Shown here one piece after another: positions 8,372-17,283 of a stretch of 64,000 bases of DNA (positions within the stretch are counted from its first letter, which is position 1; every line of letters begins with the position of its first letter). The stretch is from Pimelobacter simplex (GTDB lineage Bacteria > Actinomycetota > Actinomycetes > Propionibacteriales > Nocardioidaceae): the NCBI RefSeq assembly GCF_024662235.1, contig NZ_CP096276.1, forward strand, positions 620,001 to 684,000, given 5' to 3'. The position numbers and the translations under genes were made by a program. The notes beneath the pieces are model-generated. The model was given only the letters and a program-made list of their open reading frames with translations, had not been told where the DNA came from and searched no databases.

Positions 8372-9823
8372 TCAGCGGCAGGCGGGCGGACAGTGCTGCG
8401 CCCACGGCGCCCGCTCCTCCAGTACGGCGGCCGCGCGCAGCAGCAGCGCGTCCTGGTGCAGCCCGGTGGCGAGCTGGAGCCCGACCGGGCAGCCGTCGGG
8501 GGTGAACCCGGCGGGCACCGACATCGCCGGGGTGGTCAGCAGGTTGAAGGGGTAGGTCAGGAACCAGCCGAGCAGCTGCTCGCGCAGCGGGCGCCCGGCG
8601 AGGTGGTCGGGCGCGAACTGGCCGTGGGGGAACGCCGGGGTCGCCACCGTCGGGGAGACGAGGACGTCGTAGCGCCCGAGGAAGCGGGCGAAGGCGTCCC
8701 ACATGACGCCGCGGGCGGCGTCCGCACGGCCGATGTCGACGCCGGTCAGCCGCTCGCCCTCGGCGATGAGCTCGATCAGCTCGTCGTCGACCTCGCCGCG
8801 CAGCGAGGCCCAGTCGAGCAGGTCGTGCTCGGAGGCGAAGCCCGGCACCCAGATCCCGTTCCACATGGCCGTCTGCGGGTCGGCGCCGCCCCAGTCGGGG
8901 GTGGCCTCCTCGACGATCGCGCCCGCGGCGGCGAGCGCCTCGACCGCGGTGCGGCAGAGCTTCTCGATCTCGGGGTCCACGGCGATGCCGAGGCCGAGGT
9001 CGCTCGACCACGCGACGCGGACGCCGGTGAGGTCGCGGTCCGCGATGGCGGCGGTGAAGTCGACCCGGTCCGGAAGGCTCAGCGGGTCGCGCGGGTCGGG
9101 TCCGCTGACCACGTCGAGCATGAGCGCGGCGTCGGCGACGGTGCGCGTGATCGGGCCGTGGTAGGCCCAGGAGTAGAAGCGTCCCGGGAGGATCGTCTGG
9201 GGGATCCGGCCGGTCGAGGGCTTCACCCCGACGACGCCGCACAGCGAGGCCGGGATGCGGACCGAGCCGCCGCCGTCGCTGGCCTCCGCGAGCGGCCCGA
9301 GGCCGGCCGCGACGGCCGCACCGGCGCCGCCCGACGAGCCGCCGGCGGTGTGCCCGGGACGCCACGGGTTGTGGGTCGCGCCGAACAGGTGGTTGTCGGT
9401 CGCGCCCTTGTAGCCCGACTCCGGGGTGTTGGTCTTGCCGAGGAACAGCCCGCCCGCGGCGGTCAGCCGCTCGACGATCACTGCGTCGTGGTCGGCGATG
9501 TTGTCGCGCAGGGGCTTCATGCCGAAGGTCAGCGGGACGCCGGCGACCGCGGTGAGGTCCTTGATCGTGAACGGTACGCCGTGCAGCGGGCCGGTCGCCG
9601 CGCCCGCGTCCTGGGCCGCGTCGAGGGCCGCCGCGTCCCGGCGTACCTGCTCCGGGTCGAACCACACCAGCGCGTTGACGGCGGGGTTGATCCGCTCCAC
9701 GCGCTCGATCATCGCCTCCGCGATGTCGGCGACGCGCAGCCGCCGGCTGCGGACCGCCGCGGCGATCTCGGTCGCGCTCAGCCACCCGATCTCGTCGGTG
9801 GGGGTGGGCGTCAGGTCGGTCAT
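8372..9823 (-). CDS. Amidase (amidase signature family)
   Basis: 483 residues. The amidase-signature triad is visible: K88 in PFTIKDL, the cis-Ser S163 in GGSSGG, and the nucleophile S187 in SDGGGSVRIP. The enzyme hydrolyses an amide to acid and ammonia; substrate is unknown. It lacks the GatA context (no gatB or gatC nearby), so it is a stand-alone catabolic amidase. ATG at 9823 follows AGGAG with good spacing. It may be co-transcribed with the downstream LuxR regulator. Confidence 0.9.
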   Translation of the reverse strand: MTDLTPTPTDEIGWLSATEIAAAVRSRRLRVADIAEAMIERVERINPAVNALVWFDPEQVRRDAAALDAAQDAGAATGPLHGVPFTIKDLTAVAGVPLTFGMKPLRDNIADHDAVIVERLTAAGGLFLGKTNTPESGYKGATDNHLFGATHNPWRPGHTAGGSSGGAGAAVAAGLGPLAEASDGGGSVRIPASLCGVVGVKPSTGRIPQTILPGRFYSWAYHGPITRTVADAALMLDVVSGPDPRDPLSLPDRVDFTAAIADRDLTGVRVAWSSDLGLGIAVDPEIEKLCRTAVEALAAAGAIVEEATPDWGGADPQTAMWNGIWVPGFASEHDLLDWASLRGEVDDELIELIAEGERLTGVDIGRADAARGVMWDAFARFLGRYDVLVSPTVATPAFPHGQFAPDHLAGRPLREQLLGWFLTYPFNLLTTPAMSVPAGFTPDGCPVGLQLATGLHQDALLLRAAAVLEERAPWAQHCPPACR

Positions 9824-9921
9824 CTCGGCTCCTCTGCTCGGTGGGTTCCGCGCACCGTAGGGCGGCGGGAGGAGCGAGCGGATCGGGCAGATGACCGACT
9901 TCGGCCCGGGAGTGCCCGGCG

Positions 9922-10692
9922 CTAGGGGCGCACCGTCAGCGTCTGCGCGATCGTGCCGAGGGGGCCGGTCTCGTCGTGCATCTTCGAGCTGGTGACCCCG
10001 ATCCCGCCGGGGCCGTAGGACTGGGTGGTGTCGAGCCCGAGCCAGCCCTCGGCGGGGGTGCGCAGGAAGTGCGCGGTGAGGTCGAGGTTGGGGAAGGCCA
10101 CCTTGGCCGGGTCGGTGCGGACCGCGATGCCGTTGGTGACGTCGACCAGCCCGGCGACCGCGGCGAGCCGGCTGACCGGCTCGTCGGCGACGAGCGGGTG
10201 GGCGGTGCGCACCCAGACCATCGAGCGGCCGGGGCCGAGCTCCTTGCGGCGGACCTCGATCGAGGCGATGAACCCGCCGGCCCACAGCCCCGCCATGTCC
10301 CACGGCTGCAGCTCGTCGGGGCCGGGGATCGAGGGCAGGTCGGTGCCGGCGAGCGGGGAGGTGTCGTAGGGCTCCACCAGCCACGCCCGCAGGACGACGA
10401 CCGCGCGGCCGCCGTGGCGGGCGGTCGCCTGGACCAGCTCGATCGTGCGGCCCGGGCGCAGCACCTCGACCTCGACCTCGATCGCCTCGATCGGGACGGT
10501 GCCGAGGATGTCGTAGGAGAGCCGGCTGACCACGAGGCCGTCGGAGCGCCGTGCGTCGCGGTCGCGCTCGATCTCGTGGGCCAGGACGCCGAGCGCCGGC
10601 GCGATGTGCTGGGTCGCGAGGTCCCAGGCGCCGCCGACGTGCTCGGTGGGGGTGAAGGTGTGCGGGGCGGTGCGCTGCCAGTAGGCCATCAC
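9922..10692 (-). CDS. Acyl-CoA thioesterase-like protein (TesB-type double hotdog)
   Basis: 256 residues organised as two hotdog halves. The N-terminal half carries DGLVVSRLSYDILGTVP and RPGRTIELVQATARHGGRAVVV, typical of the TesB/4HBT_3 family; the C-terminal half carries PNLDLTAHFLRTPAEGWLGLDT. The product would hydrolyse acyl-CoA thioesters. Start is GTG at 10692 or, equally good, the adjacent ATG at 10689, which has GGAG upstream. It is divergent from the glycerophosphodiesterase gene. Confidence 0.82.
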   Translation of the reverse strand: MMAYWQRTAPHTFTPTEHVGGAWDLATQHIAPALGVLAHEIERDRDARRSDGLVVSRLSYDILGTVPIEAIEVEVEVLRPGRTIELVQATARHGGRAVVVLRAWLVEPYDTSPLAGTDLPSIPGPDELQPWDMAGLWAGGFIASIEVRRKELGPGRSMVWVRTAHPLVADEPVSRLAAVAGLVDVTNGIAVRTDPAKVAFPNLDLTAHFLRTPAEGWLGLDTTQSYGPGGIGVTSSKMHDETGPLGTIAQTLTVRP

Positions 10693-10806
10693 TCCATTGT
10701 CCCGCGCGGCCGGGGACGCGGCGTACCCCCTATCGGAGGGGAGCCGGTCGACCCGGCTTCACCTGCGCCTCGGCCGGACGCCACCTGGGGCTGATCGGCT
10801 GCGGGC

Positions 10807-11946
10807 ATGACCTCTCGGAACCACCCCCTGCTCGGGCGCGCCCTCCTGGCCGCCACCGCCACCGCCGCCGTCGCCGCGCTCGCGCTCGGTACGGCGGCCG
10901 TCCCGGCCCACGCGGACCGGGACCGGCCCGACCGGCCCGGCCGCCCCGACCGGCACCCGACCGCCGAGCCGCTCGTGATCGCCCACCGGGGCGCCTCCGG
11001 CTACCGCCCCGAGCACACGCTCGCGGCGTACCGGCTCGCCATCGCCCAGGGCGCCGACTACGTCGAGCCCGACCTGGTCTCCACCAAGGACGGCGTCCTC
11101 GTCGCCCGCCACGAGAACGAGATCAGCGGCACCACCGACGTCGCCGCGCACGCCGAGTTCGCCGGGCGCCGGACCACCAAGGTGATCGACGGCGTCCGGG
11201 TCACCGGCTGGTTCACCGAGGACTTCACCCTCGCCGAGCTCAAGACCCTGCGCGCCAAGGAGCGGCTGCCGCAGGTGCGCCCGGGCAACACCCGCTACGA
11301 CGGCCGCTTCGAGATCCCCACGCTCGACGAGGTGATTCGCCTGGTCAAGCGCGCGTCCGGCCGGTCTGGGCGCGCGATCGGGATCGCGCCGGAGACCAAG
11401 CACCCGACGTACTTCGCCTCGATCGGGCTCGCGCTCGAGGAGCCGCTCGTGCGCACCCTGCGCCGCAGCGGCCTGGACCGCCCGAACGCGAAGGTCGTCA
11501 TCCAGTCCTTCGAGACCGGCAACCTGCGCCGGCTCGACCGGATGACGCGGGTGCCGCTGGCCCAGCTCGTCGACGCCTCCGGGCCGCTTGCGCTGGTGAC
11601 CCCCGCGGGCCTGGCCGACATCGCGACGTACGCCGACTGGGTGGCGCCGGCCAAGAACCTGATCCTGCCGCCCGACAGCACCGGCGCCATCGGCACGCCG
11701 AGCCCGCTGGTCCGCGACGCGCACCGGGCCGGGCTCAAGGTGGTCACCTGGACGATGCGCCGGGAGAACCAGTTCCTGCCGGCCAACCACCGGATCGGCA
11801 CCGACCCGACCGCCCCCGGCGACCTGGCGGGGGAGATCCGCCGGTTCCTCGATGCGGGCGTCGACGCGCTGTTCTCCGACCAGCCCGACATCGCGGTCGA
11901 CACCCGGGACGCCTGGGTGGGGGAGCGGCGCCCGCTCGCCGGGTGA
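10807..11946 (+). CDS. glpQ: Secreted glycerophosphodiester phosphodiesterase
   Basis: 379 residues: a signal peptide (1-36, cleavage near AHA), a short Pro/Asp/Arg-rich linker, and a GDPD TIM-barrel. Catalytic and metal residues are in place: H60 and R61 in IAHRGASG, E69 in RPEHT, E87 and D89 in YVEPDLVSTKDG, H102 in VARHE. It hydrolyses glycerophosphodiesters to glycerol-3-phosphate and an alcohol outside the cytoplasm, so it serves lipid or teichoic-acid phosphate scavenging. It stands alone. Insertions around 108-160 are typical of the secreted GlpQ type. Confidence 0.92.
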   Translation: MTSRNHPLLGRALLAATATAAVAALALGTAAVPAHADRDRPDRPGRPDRHPTAEPLVIAHRGASGYRPEHTLAAYRLAIAQGADYVEPDLVSTKDGVLVARHENEISGTTDVAAHAEFAGRRTTKVIDGVRVTGWFTEDFTLAELKTLRAKERLPQVRPGNTRYDGRFEIPTLDEVIRLVKRASGRSGRAIGIAPETKHPTYFASIGLALEEPLVRTLRRSGLDRPNAKVVIQSFETGNLRRLDRMTRVPLAQLVDASGPLALVTPAGLADIATYADWVAPAKNLILPPDSTGAIGTPSPLVRDAHRAGLKVVTWTMRRENQFLPANHRIGTDPTAPGDLAGEIRRFLDAGVDALFSDQPDIAVDTRDAWVGERRPLAG

Positions 11947-11994
11947 GTCGTCGCCCCGTCAATCGACGATTCGCGCACGCTTCCCCGGTCTGCC

Positions 11995-12023
11995 TTGACC
12001 CCTCATCTGCAGATGGGCATTCT
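11995..12023 (+). promoter_or_regulatory. Possible sigma-70-like promoter in the glpQ-HIT intergenic region
   Basis: TTGACC (11995-12000), a 17-nt spacer and CATTCT (12018-12023) sit in an unusually AT-rich patch. A transcript would have a leader of about 200 nt before the HIT gene. The 286-nt intergenic stretch 11947-12232 otherwise holds only GC-rich inverted repeats, including the long hairpin at 12178-12214. Weak evidence. Confidence 0.3.
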
Positions 12024-12177
12024 TGAATGGTGATCTCTTAGGGGGGATTACCGGCGGCCTCGGCCGCCAAACGGGGGTTCCCGGCCGGCTCGCCGGATCG
12101 GCGTTCCCGACGGCCCTCCGGGGCGGGCTCGCTCCCGCTCCGGAGAGCACGATCCGGACGCCCGCTGGGTTTCCTGG

Positions 12178-12214
12178 ACGGGGCCGGTTCCGACAGCGTC
12201 GGGGCCGGCCCCGT
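12178..12214 (+). other. Long GC-rich hairpin before the HIT gene
   Basis: A 10-bp arm (12178-12187) pairs perfectly with 12205-12214. The stem continues through two G-U pairs and a further 5-bp stem to a 3-nt loop (12195-12197), giving 17 pairs in all. There is no T-tract. It lies just before a -10-like TACGCT (12221-12226) and the HIT start at 12233. It may stop upstream transcripts or be a regulatory structure. Confidence 0.5.
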
Positions 12215-12232
12215 CACCCGTACGCTCTGGCC

Positions 12233-12649
12233 ATGGCCGACTGCGTCTTCTGCACGATCATCGCGGGTGGGGCGGAGGCGGATGTCGTCCTCGACGAGCC
12301 CGATCTGCTCGCCTTCCTCGACCGGCGACCGGTGTTCAAGGGACACGTCCTGCTCGTCCCGCGCGAGCACGTCCCGACCCTGCCGGACCTGCCGGCCGCC
12401 CAGCGCGACGGCTTCCTCGCGGCCGCGCAGCGCCTCGCCACGGCCGTCGTCGCGGGCCTGGGCGCCCAGGGCAGCTTCGTGGCGATGAACAACGTCGTGA
12501 GCCAGTCCGTGCCGCACCTGCACCTGCACGTGGTGCCGCGGACCAAGGGCGACGGCCTGCGCGGCTTCTTCTGGCCCCGCACGAAGTACGCCGCCGGCGA
12601 GTCCGCGGACTACGCCGCCCGCCTGCGCACCGCGCTGGAGGCCTCGTGA
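12233..12649 (+). CDS. HIT family protein
   Basis: 138 residues. The histidine triad HLHLH (H95, H97, H99) marks a HIT nucleotide hydrolase or transferase; C4 and C7 near the N-terminus resemble the zinc site of Hint/FHIT-like proteins. ATG at 12233 is chosen over far upstream in-frame starts because family similarity begins at MADCVFCTI and because TACGCT sits 6 nt upstream (leaderless). Its stop overlaps the start of the DUF429-RelA/SpoT fusion by 4 nt (GTGA), so a nucleotide hydrolase is translationally coupled to a nucleotide pyrophosphokinase-like protein. Confidence 0.9.
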   Translation: MADCVFCTIIAGGAEADVVLDEPDLLAFLDRRPVFKGHVLLVPREHVPTLPDLPAAQRDGFLAAAQRLATAVVAGLGAQGSFVAMNNVVSQSVPHLHLHVVPRTKGDGLRGFFWPRTKYAAGESADYAARLRTALEAS

Positions 12650-14415
12650 GCACCCACTTCGTCGGCATCGACCTGGCCTGGGGCGAGCGCCGGCCGAGCG
12701 GCCTCGCGGTGCTCGACACCGAGGGCACCCTGGTCGCGGTCGCCGCGGTGCGCACCGACGACGAGATCGTCGCCGCCCTGGCGCCGTACGTCGAGGGGGA
12801 CTGCCTGGTCGCGATCGACGCGCCCATCGTGGTGCCGAACGCCACCGGGAACCGGCCCGCGGAGGCCGCGCTCAACAAGGACTTCGCGCGCTTCGACGCC
12901 GGCGCCCACCCGTCCAACACCGGCCAGCCGGAGTTCCGCGACCAGCCCCGCGCCGCGCGGGTGGCGGCCCGGCTCGGGCTCGACATCAACCCGCGCTCGC
13001 GGCGCCCGCGGCGGGCGATCGAGGTCTACCCCCATCCGGCGACCGTCGCGCTCTTCCGGCTCGGCCGCACCCTGAAGTACAAGGACAAGCCCGGCCGCGA
13101 CCTGGAGCAGCTGCGCGCCCAGCTGCTCGTCCTGCTCGGCCTGGTCGAGGGGCTCGAGCACGCCGAGCTCCCGCTGCACGTCACCGGGCTCGCGGCCTGG
13201 CAGGGGCTGCGCACCGCGGCCGAGACCGCCGAGCGCAAGAGCGAGCTGCGCGTCGTCGAGGACCAGGTCGACGCGGTGGTGTGCGCCTACATCGGGCTGT
13301 TCGCCGAGCGTCGTCCCGAGCGCACCACGACCTACGGCGACCTGGCGACCGGCTACATCATCACGCCCACGCTGCCCGACGACCTCGAGCCGACCCCGCG
13401 ACCGCGGCGCGGCTCGGAGGCGCCGCTCGACGTGGGCTCCGCGGTCCGCCGCTACGCCGAGATGCAGCCCGGCCTGCTCGCCGTGACCGACGGCTTCGTC
13501 CGGCTGGTGACCTCGATCCTCGACGAGGCGGGCATCAACTACCTGACCGTCACCGGGCGCACCAAGTCGGTCTCCTCGTTCGCGCTCAAGGCCGCCAAGA
13601 CCGTCGACGGCCTGCCGATGTTCGCCGACCCGCTGCACGAGATCACCGACCAGATCGGCGTGCGCGTGATCACCTACGTCCACAGCGACGTCCAGGCCGT
13701 CGTCGACCTGCTCGACGACCAGGTCGTCGTCCACGACGACCGGGACCTGGGCCAGGAGACCGCCAGCGAGGGCCGCTTCGGCTACGCCAGCCGGCACTTG
13801 CTCGTCGGTCTCGACCCCACCCGCGAGGGCGAGGGCGGGCTGCTCCAGGGACACCGCGCGGCGCTCCAGATCCGCACCGTGCTGCAGCACGCGTGGGCCG
13901 AGTTCGAGCACGACGTCCGCTACAAGGGCGCCGTGCCGCCCGAGCACGCCCACGAGCTCGACCGCCGCTTCACCCTGGCGGCGGGGCTCCTCGAGCTCGC
14001 CGACCGTGAGTTCTCGACGATCCGCGACCTCCTGCGCGACGCCCCGGCCGAGCCGGTGGTGGCGGCCGAGGCCGGCGAGGACGACCCGCGGATCAGCCCG
14101 CGCGAGCTCGCCGCCTACCTCGCCGGCCAGTACGCCGACGCCGGCTGGTCGCGCACCGAGCACTACGGCTGGATCTCGGCCCTCCTGCTCGAGCTCGGCA
14201 TCACCTCGCTCGGCGCCCTCGGCGCGACCCTGCGCTCGGTCGACGACGACGCCCTGCGCGAGCGGATGGACTACCGCTACCCGCCGGGCGCCGTACGGCG
14301 GCTCGACGACGCGCTGCTGTGGGTCCACGGCGACCGGTACGTCGAGCTGCGCGGCAACGAGCACCGCGCTCCCGCGCTGCGGGCCCGGCTGGCCAAGATG
14401 CGCGACGAGGACTGA
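12646..14415 (+). CDS. DUF429 - RelA/SpoT synthetase-domain fusion protein
   Basis: 589 residues with two recognisable parts. Residues 1-235 are a DUF429 domain: it opens GIDLAWGERRPSGLAVLD and has VAIDAP and EVYPHPA, features of an RNase H-like fold with acidic residues. Residues about 265-430 are a RelA/SpoT nucleotidyltransferase domain: RTKSVSS (305-311) for RxKxxxS, D335 in TDQIGVRV, GYASRH (379-384), LQIRT (407-411), then WAEFEHDVRYK (417-427). A C-terminal helical region (480-589) is unassigned. The Glu that normally precedes xQIRT is Ala here (A406), so alarmone synthesis may be lost or altered. It recalls the mycobacterial RNase HII-synthetase fusion. GTG start overlaps the HIT gene. 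Confidence 0.82.
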   Translation: MSTHFVGIDLAWGERRPSGLAVLDTEGTLVAVAAVRTDDEIVAALAPYVEGDCLVAIDAPIVVPNATGNRPAEAALNKDFARFDAGAHPSNTGQPEFRDQPRAARVAARLGLDINPRSRRPRRAIEVYPHPATVALFRLGRTLKYKDKPGRDLEQLRAQLLVLLGLVEGLEHAELPLHVTGLAAWQGLRTAAETAERKSELRVVEDQVDAVVCAYIGLFAERRPERTTTYGDLATGYIITPTLPDDLEPTPRPRRGSEAPLDVGSAVRRYAEMQPGLLAVTDGFVRLVTSILDEAGINYLTVTGRTKSVSSFALKAAKTVDGLPMFADPLHEITDQIGVRVITYVHSDVQAVVDLLDDQVVVHDDRDLGQETASEGRFGYASRHLLVGLDPTREGEGGLLQGHRAALQIRTVLQHAWAEFEHDVRYKGAVPPEHAHELDRRFTLAAGLLELADREFSTIRDLLRDAPAEPVVAAEAGEDDPRISPRELAAYLAGQYADAGWSRTEHYGWISALLLELGITSLGALGATLRSVDDDALRERMDYRYPPGAVRRLDDALLWVHGDRYVELRGNEHRAPALRARLAKMRDED

Positions 14416-14497
14416 GCACGCGCTTAGCGCTGCGGATGGACGCCGTAGGCTGCGACCGATCGAACTTGGACCGAGCCGAAAGAGCTGAGGTAAGCAG

Positions 14498-15268
14498 ATG
14501 GGTCGTTTCGACGGGCGGGTCGCCGTCATCACCGGTGCCGCGCGGGGGATCGGGTTCGGTACCGCCACGCGCTATGCGGAGGAGGGTGCCTCGGTCGCGA
14601 TCGTGGACCTCGACGAGGCCGCTGCGGCCGAGGCGGCGGCGAGGCTGCCGCTGGTCGGGGGCGCGAAGGCCGTGGGGATCGGTGCGAACGTCGCCGACGG
14701 TGCGTCGGTCGAGGCTGCTGTCGAGCGGGTGGTGGCCGAGCTGGGTGGGATCCACGTGCTGGTCAACAACGCCGGGATCACCCGCGACAACCTGTTGTTC
14801 AAGATGACCGAGGACGACTGGGACCTGGTGATGGGGGTGCACCTGAAGGGTGCGTTCTTGATGACCAAGGCCGCTCAGAAGCACTTCGTGGAGCAGAAGT
14901 ACGGCAAGGTCGTGAACATCTCCTCGATCTCGGCGCTGGGCAACCGTGGCCAGGCCAACTACTCGGCCGCGAAGATGGGGATCCAGGGATTCACCCGGAC
15001 CCTGGGTATCGAGCTGGGCCCGTTCGGGATCAACGTCAACGCGGTCGCGCCCGGTTTCATCGCGACCGAGATGACCGATGCCACCGCGGCTCGTCTGAAG
15101 ATGGACGTCGAGGAGTTCCGGCGGCTCAACGCGGAGGCGAACCCGGTGCGCCGGGTGGGTCATCCTGAGGACATCGCGGCGGCGGTGACGTTCTTGTCCA
15201 GTGACGAGGCGTCCTACATCACCGGCCAGACCGTCTATGTCGACGGCGGCATCTCGCTCGGCACCTGA
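14498..15268 (+). CDS. fabG: 3-oxoacyl-ACP reductase / short-chain dehydrogenase (FabG-like)
   Basis: 256 residues of classical SDR: TGAARGIG (12-19) for NADP(H), NNAG (90-93), catalytic S143 in ISSIS, Y155 and K159 in YSAAK, and a C-terminal YITGQTVYVDGG. It most resembles FabG, which reduces 3-oxoacyl-ACP in fatty acid synthesis, but no other fab genes are nearby, so polyketide-like or hydroxyacyl-CoA substrates are possible. Third codon positions are less strictly G/C than in neighbours. A TAGGCT -10-like site (14446-14451) and GAGG before the ATG suggest a leadered transcript; a terminator hairpin follows. Confidence 0.88.
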   Translation: MGRFDGRVAVITGAARGIGFGTATRYAEEGASVAIVDLDEAAAAEAAARLPLVGGAKAVGIGANVADGASVEAAVERVVAELGGIHVLVNNAGITRDNLLFKMTEDDWDLVMGVHLKGAFLMTKAAQKHFVEQKYGKVVNISSISALGNRGQANYSAAKMGIQGFTRTLGIELGPFGINVNAVAPGFIATEMTDATAARLKMDVEEFRRLNAEANPVRRVGHPEDIAAAVTFLSSDEASYITGQTVYVDGGISLGT

Positions 15269-15298
15269 GCCGCGCGCACCCCGCAAGGCAACGCCTGA

Positions 15299-15331
15299 GG
15301 AGCCGCTCCCGCGACACGCGGGGGCGGCTCC
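15299..15331 (+). terminator. Hairpin terminator after fabG
   Basis: Stem of 15 bp (15299-15313 with 15317-15331, one G-U) with a 3-nt ACA loop, 31 nt after the fabG stop. It has no T-tract, as is common for actinobacterial hairpin terminators. Confidence 0.65.
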
Positions 15332-15365
15332 GTCGTCCCGGCCGCGGGTGAGGAACACTTGCCGG

Positions 15366-16397
15366 GTGCGCCTTTCCACCCTCCGTACCGCCCGTACCGC
15401 CGTGCCCGCCACCCTCGTCGCGCTGAGCCTCGTGCTCGCCGGCTGCGGGGGAGACGACAGCAAGAAGCCCGAGGCGGACAAGTCGTCGGTCGCCCCCGTG
15501 CCGGAGGAGCCGGCCACCTGGCCGCTGACCGGCCTGGAGGCCAAGGAGGGCCAGTCGGTCGAGCTCGACCACCCGGTCGTGGTCACCAAGATCGACAACT
15601 CCACCGCCAGCTCGCCGCAGATCGGCCTGAGCAAGGCCGACCTCGTCGTCGAGGAGCTGGTCGAGGGCGGGATCACCCGCCTCGCGGCGTTCTACTACTC
15701 CCAGCTGCCGGCCAACATCGGCCCGGTCCGCTCGATGCGGGCCAGCGACATCGGCATCGTCTCCCCGGCCAAGGGCGTGATCGCGACCAGCGGTGCGGCC
15801 GGCCAGACGATCAGCCGGGTCCAGGGCGCCAAGATCAAGTTCTTCCAGGAGGGCGGCCCCGGCTTCTACCGCGACAACAGCCGCCGCGCGCCGTACAACC
15901 TGTTCACCGACCTCAAGAAGGTCGCCAAGGCGGCCGAGGACGGCAAGGCCGAGCGTCCGGCCGACTATCTGCCGTGGGGCACCGAGGCCGACTTCACCAA
16001 CGGTCAGCCGGCCGGCACGATCCAGGCCGACTTCGGCAGCCACACCACGAGCTGGCAGTTCCAGGGCGGCAAGTACGTCAACAGCAACTCCAACGCCGCC
16101 CAGGGCGACCGCTTCCAGCCCGACACCGTCCTGGTGATCCGGGTCAAGATCACCGACGCGGGCTACACCGACCCGGCCGGCAACTTCGTGCCGGAGAGCC
16201 ACTTCGTGGGCAAGGGCAAGGCCCAGCTCTTCCACAACGGCCAGGTCGTCGAGGGCACCTGGGCCAAGGACAAGCTCGCCTCCGCGGTGACGCTCGCCGC
16301 CGCCGACGGTACGCCGCTCAAGGTCCCGGCCGGCAAGGTCTGGATCGAGCTCGTCCCGGTCGACGCCAACAACGGATCGGTCACGTTCGGCAAGTGA
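15366..16397 (+). CDS. DUF3048 domain-containing lipoprotein
   Basis: 343 residues. Signal peptide with lipobox VLAGC, then an Asp/Lys/Glu-rich linker and a DUF3048 (YerB-like) domain recognised from VVVTKIDNSTASSPQIGLSKADLVVEE (split across 90-116), ITRLAAFYYSQLPANIGPVRS and RAPYNLFT. The protein should be anchored on the outer membrane face; YerB-family function is unknown and envelope-related at best. The GTG at 15366 is selected because it starts the basic n-region of the signal peptide. It is convergent with the TetR gene downstream, with a shared hairpin between them. Confidence 0.85.
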   Translation: MRLSTLRTARTAVPATLVALSLVLAGCGGDDSKKPEADKSSVAPVPEEPATWPLTGLEAKEGQSVELDHPVVVTKIDNSTASSPQIGLSKADLVVEELVEGGITRLAAFYYSQLPANIGPVRSMRASDIGIVSPAKGVIATSGAAGQTISRVQGAKIKFFQEGGPGFYRDNSRRAPYNLFTDLKKVAKAAEDGKAERPADYLPWGTEADFTNGQPAGTIQADFGSHTTSWQFQGGKYVNSNSNAAQGDRFQPDTVLVIRVKITDAGYTDPAGNFVPESHFVGKGKAQLFHNGQVVEGTWAKDKLASAVTLAAADGTPLKVPAGKVWIELVPVDANNGSVTFGK

Positions 16398-16410
16398 CCT
16401 GCTGACGGCT

Positions 16411-16445
16411 GACGCCGCCGGGCCCTACTCGGGCTCGGCGGCGTC
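16411..16445. terminator. Bidirectional hairpin between DUF3048 and TetR genes
   Basis: A perfect 10-bp arm 16411-16420 pairs with 16436-16445, and the stem partly continues inward. It overlaps the last codons of the TetR gene (stop at 16425-16427). Convergent position suggests termination of both transcripts. Confidence 0.55.
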
Positions 16446-17156
16446 GTCGTTCTCGGCGTCCGCGTCAGCGGACTCCTCGAAGGCGCTGGGCATCTCGATG
16501 CCCTGCTCGACCAGGCTCTGCACGCCGGCGAGCAGGAAGCCGATCGCGTGCTCGACCCGGCGGGCCGCGGCCTCGGGGTCGGTCGCGGTGGCGACGGACT
16601 CACCGGCCGAGGACATCGCGCCGAAGAAGATCCGGGAGAAGGTCTGCAGCATCTCCTCGTCGAGCTGCCACGAGCCGGCGTCGAGCGTGGCGCGGACGAT
16701 CTCGACGATATTGGCGAACGTCGAGCGCTCCTCCTGCTCGCGGTAGCGCTCGTAGCCGAGCACCGCCGGACCGTCCTGGATCACGATGCGCCGGTAGCGC
16801 GACTCCTGGACGACGTCGAGGAACGAGCGCAGGCCGCGCAGCGCCTTGAGCCAGGGGTCCTTCTCGGCGCGCAGCGCCTTCTGGATCCGCTTGGACGACT
16901 CCTGCTCGACCCGCTCGAAGACCGACTCGAAGAGCGCCTGCTTGCCCGAGAAGTGGTGGTAGAGCGCGCCCTTGGTCACCCGCGCGCCGGAGACGATGGC
17001 GTCGAGGGAGGTCGCGGCGTAGCCCTTCTCGGCGAAGAGGCCCTCGGCGACGTCGACCAGGGCCCGCTTGGTCGAGGCCGAGTACGCCGCACGGCGCGAC
17101 GCCCCCGGCACCCCGGGGACCTTGGGGACGAGTTTCGAGACCGATGCCTTCGCCAC
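16425..17156 (-). CDS. TetR family transcriptional regulator
   Basis: 243 residues from GTG at 17156. The HTH is AEGLFAEKGYAATSLDAIVSGARVTKGALYHHFSGK (about 38-73), a textbook TetR DNA-binding domain; the C-terminal ligand domain ends in a very acidic tail (DADAENDDAAEPE). The GTG is preferred over an upstream in-frame start because TATGCT lies 6 nt before it (17168-17163 on the minus strand), i.e. a leaderless mRNA. It is divergent from the unknown gene at 17350, with a candidate operator between them. Confidence 0.88.
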   Translation of the reverse strand: MAKASVSKLVPKVPGVPGASRRAAYSASTKRALVDVAEGLFAEKGYAATSLDAIVSGARVTKGALYHHFSGKQALFESVFERVEQESSKRIQKALRAEKDPWLKALRGLRSFLDVVQESRYRRIVIQDGPAVLGYERYREQEERSTFANIVEIVRATLDAGSWQLDEEMLQTFSRIFFGAMSSAGESVATATDPEAAARRVEHAIGFLLAGVQSLVEQGIEMPSAFEESADADAENDDAAEPE

Positions 17157-17283
17157 CGGGCCAGCATAGGTGTGGCGCCGCGTCGCGAGTGACACCGGTC
17201 ACGGGCGACGGTCACGACCGGGGTGGGCGGGATCACGGTGTCGTGCCGTTTGGCATACCCCTGGTCTGCGCCATACTCGTAGT

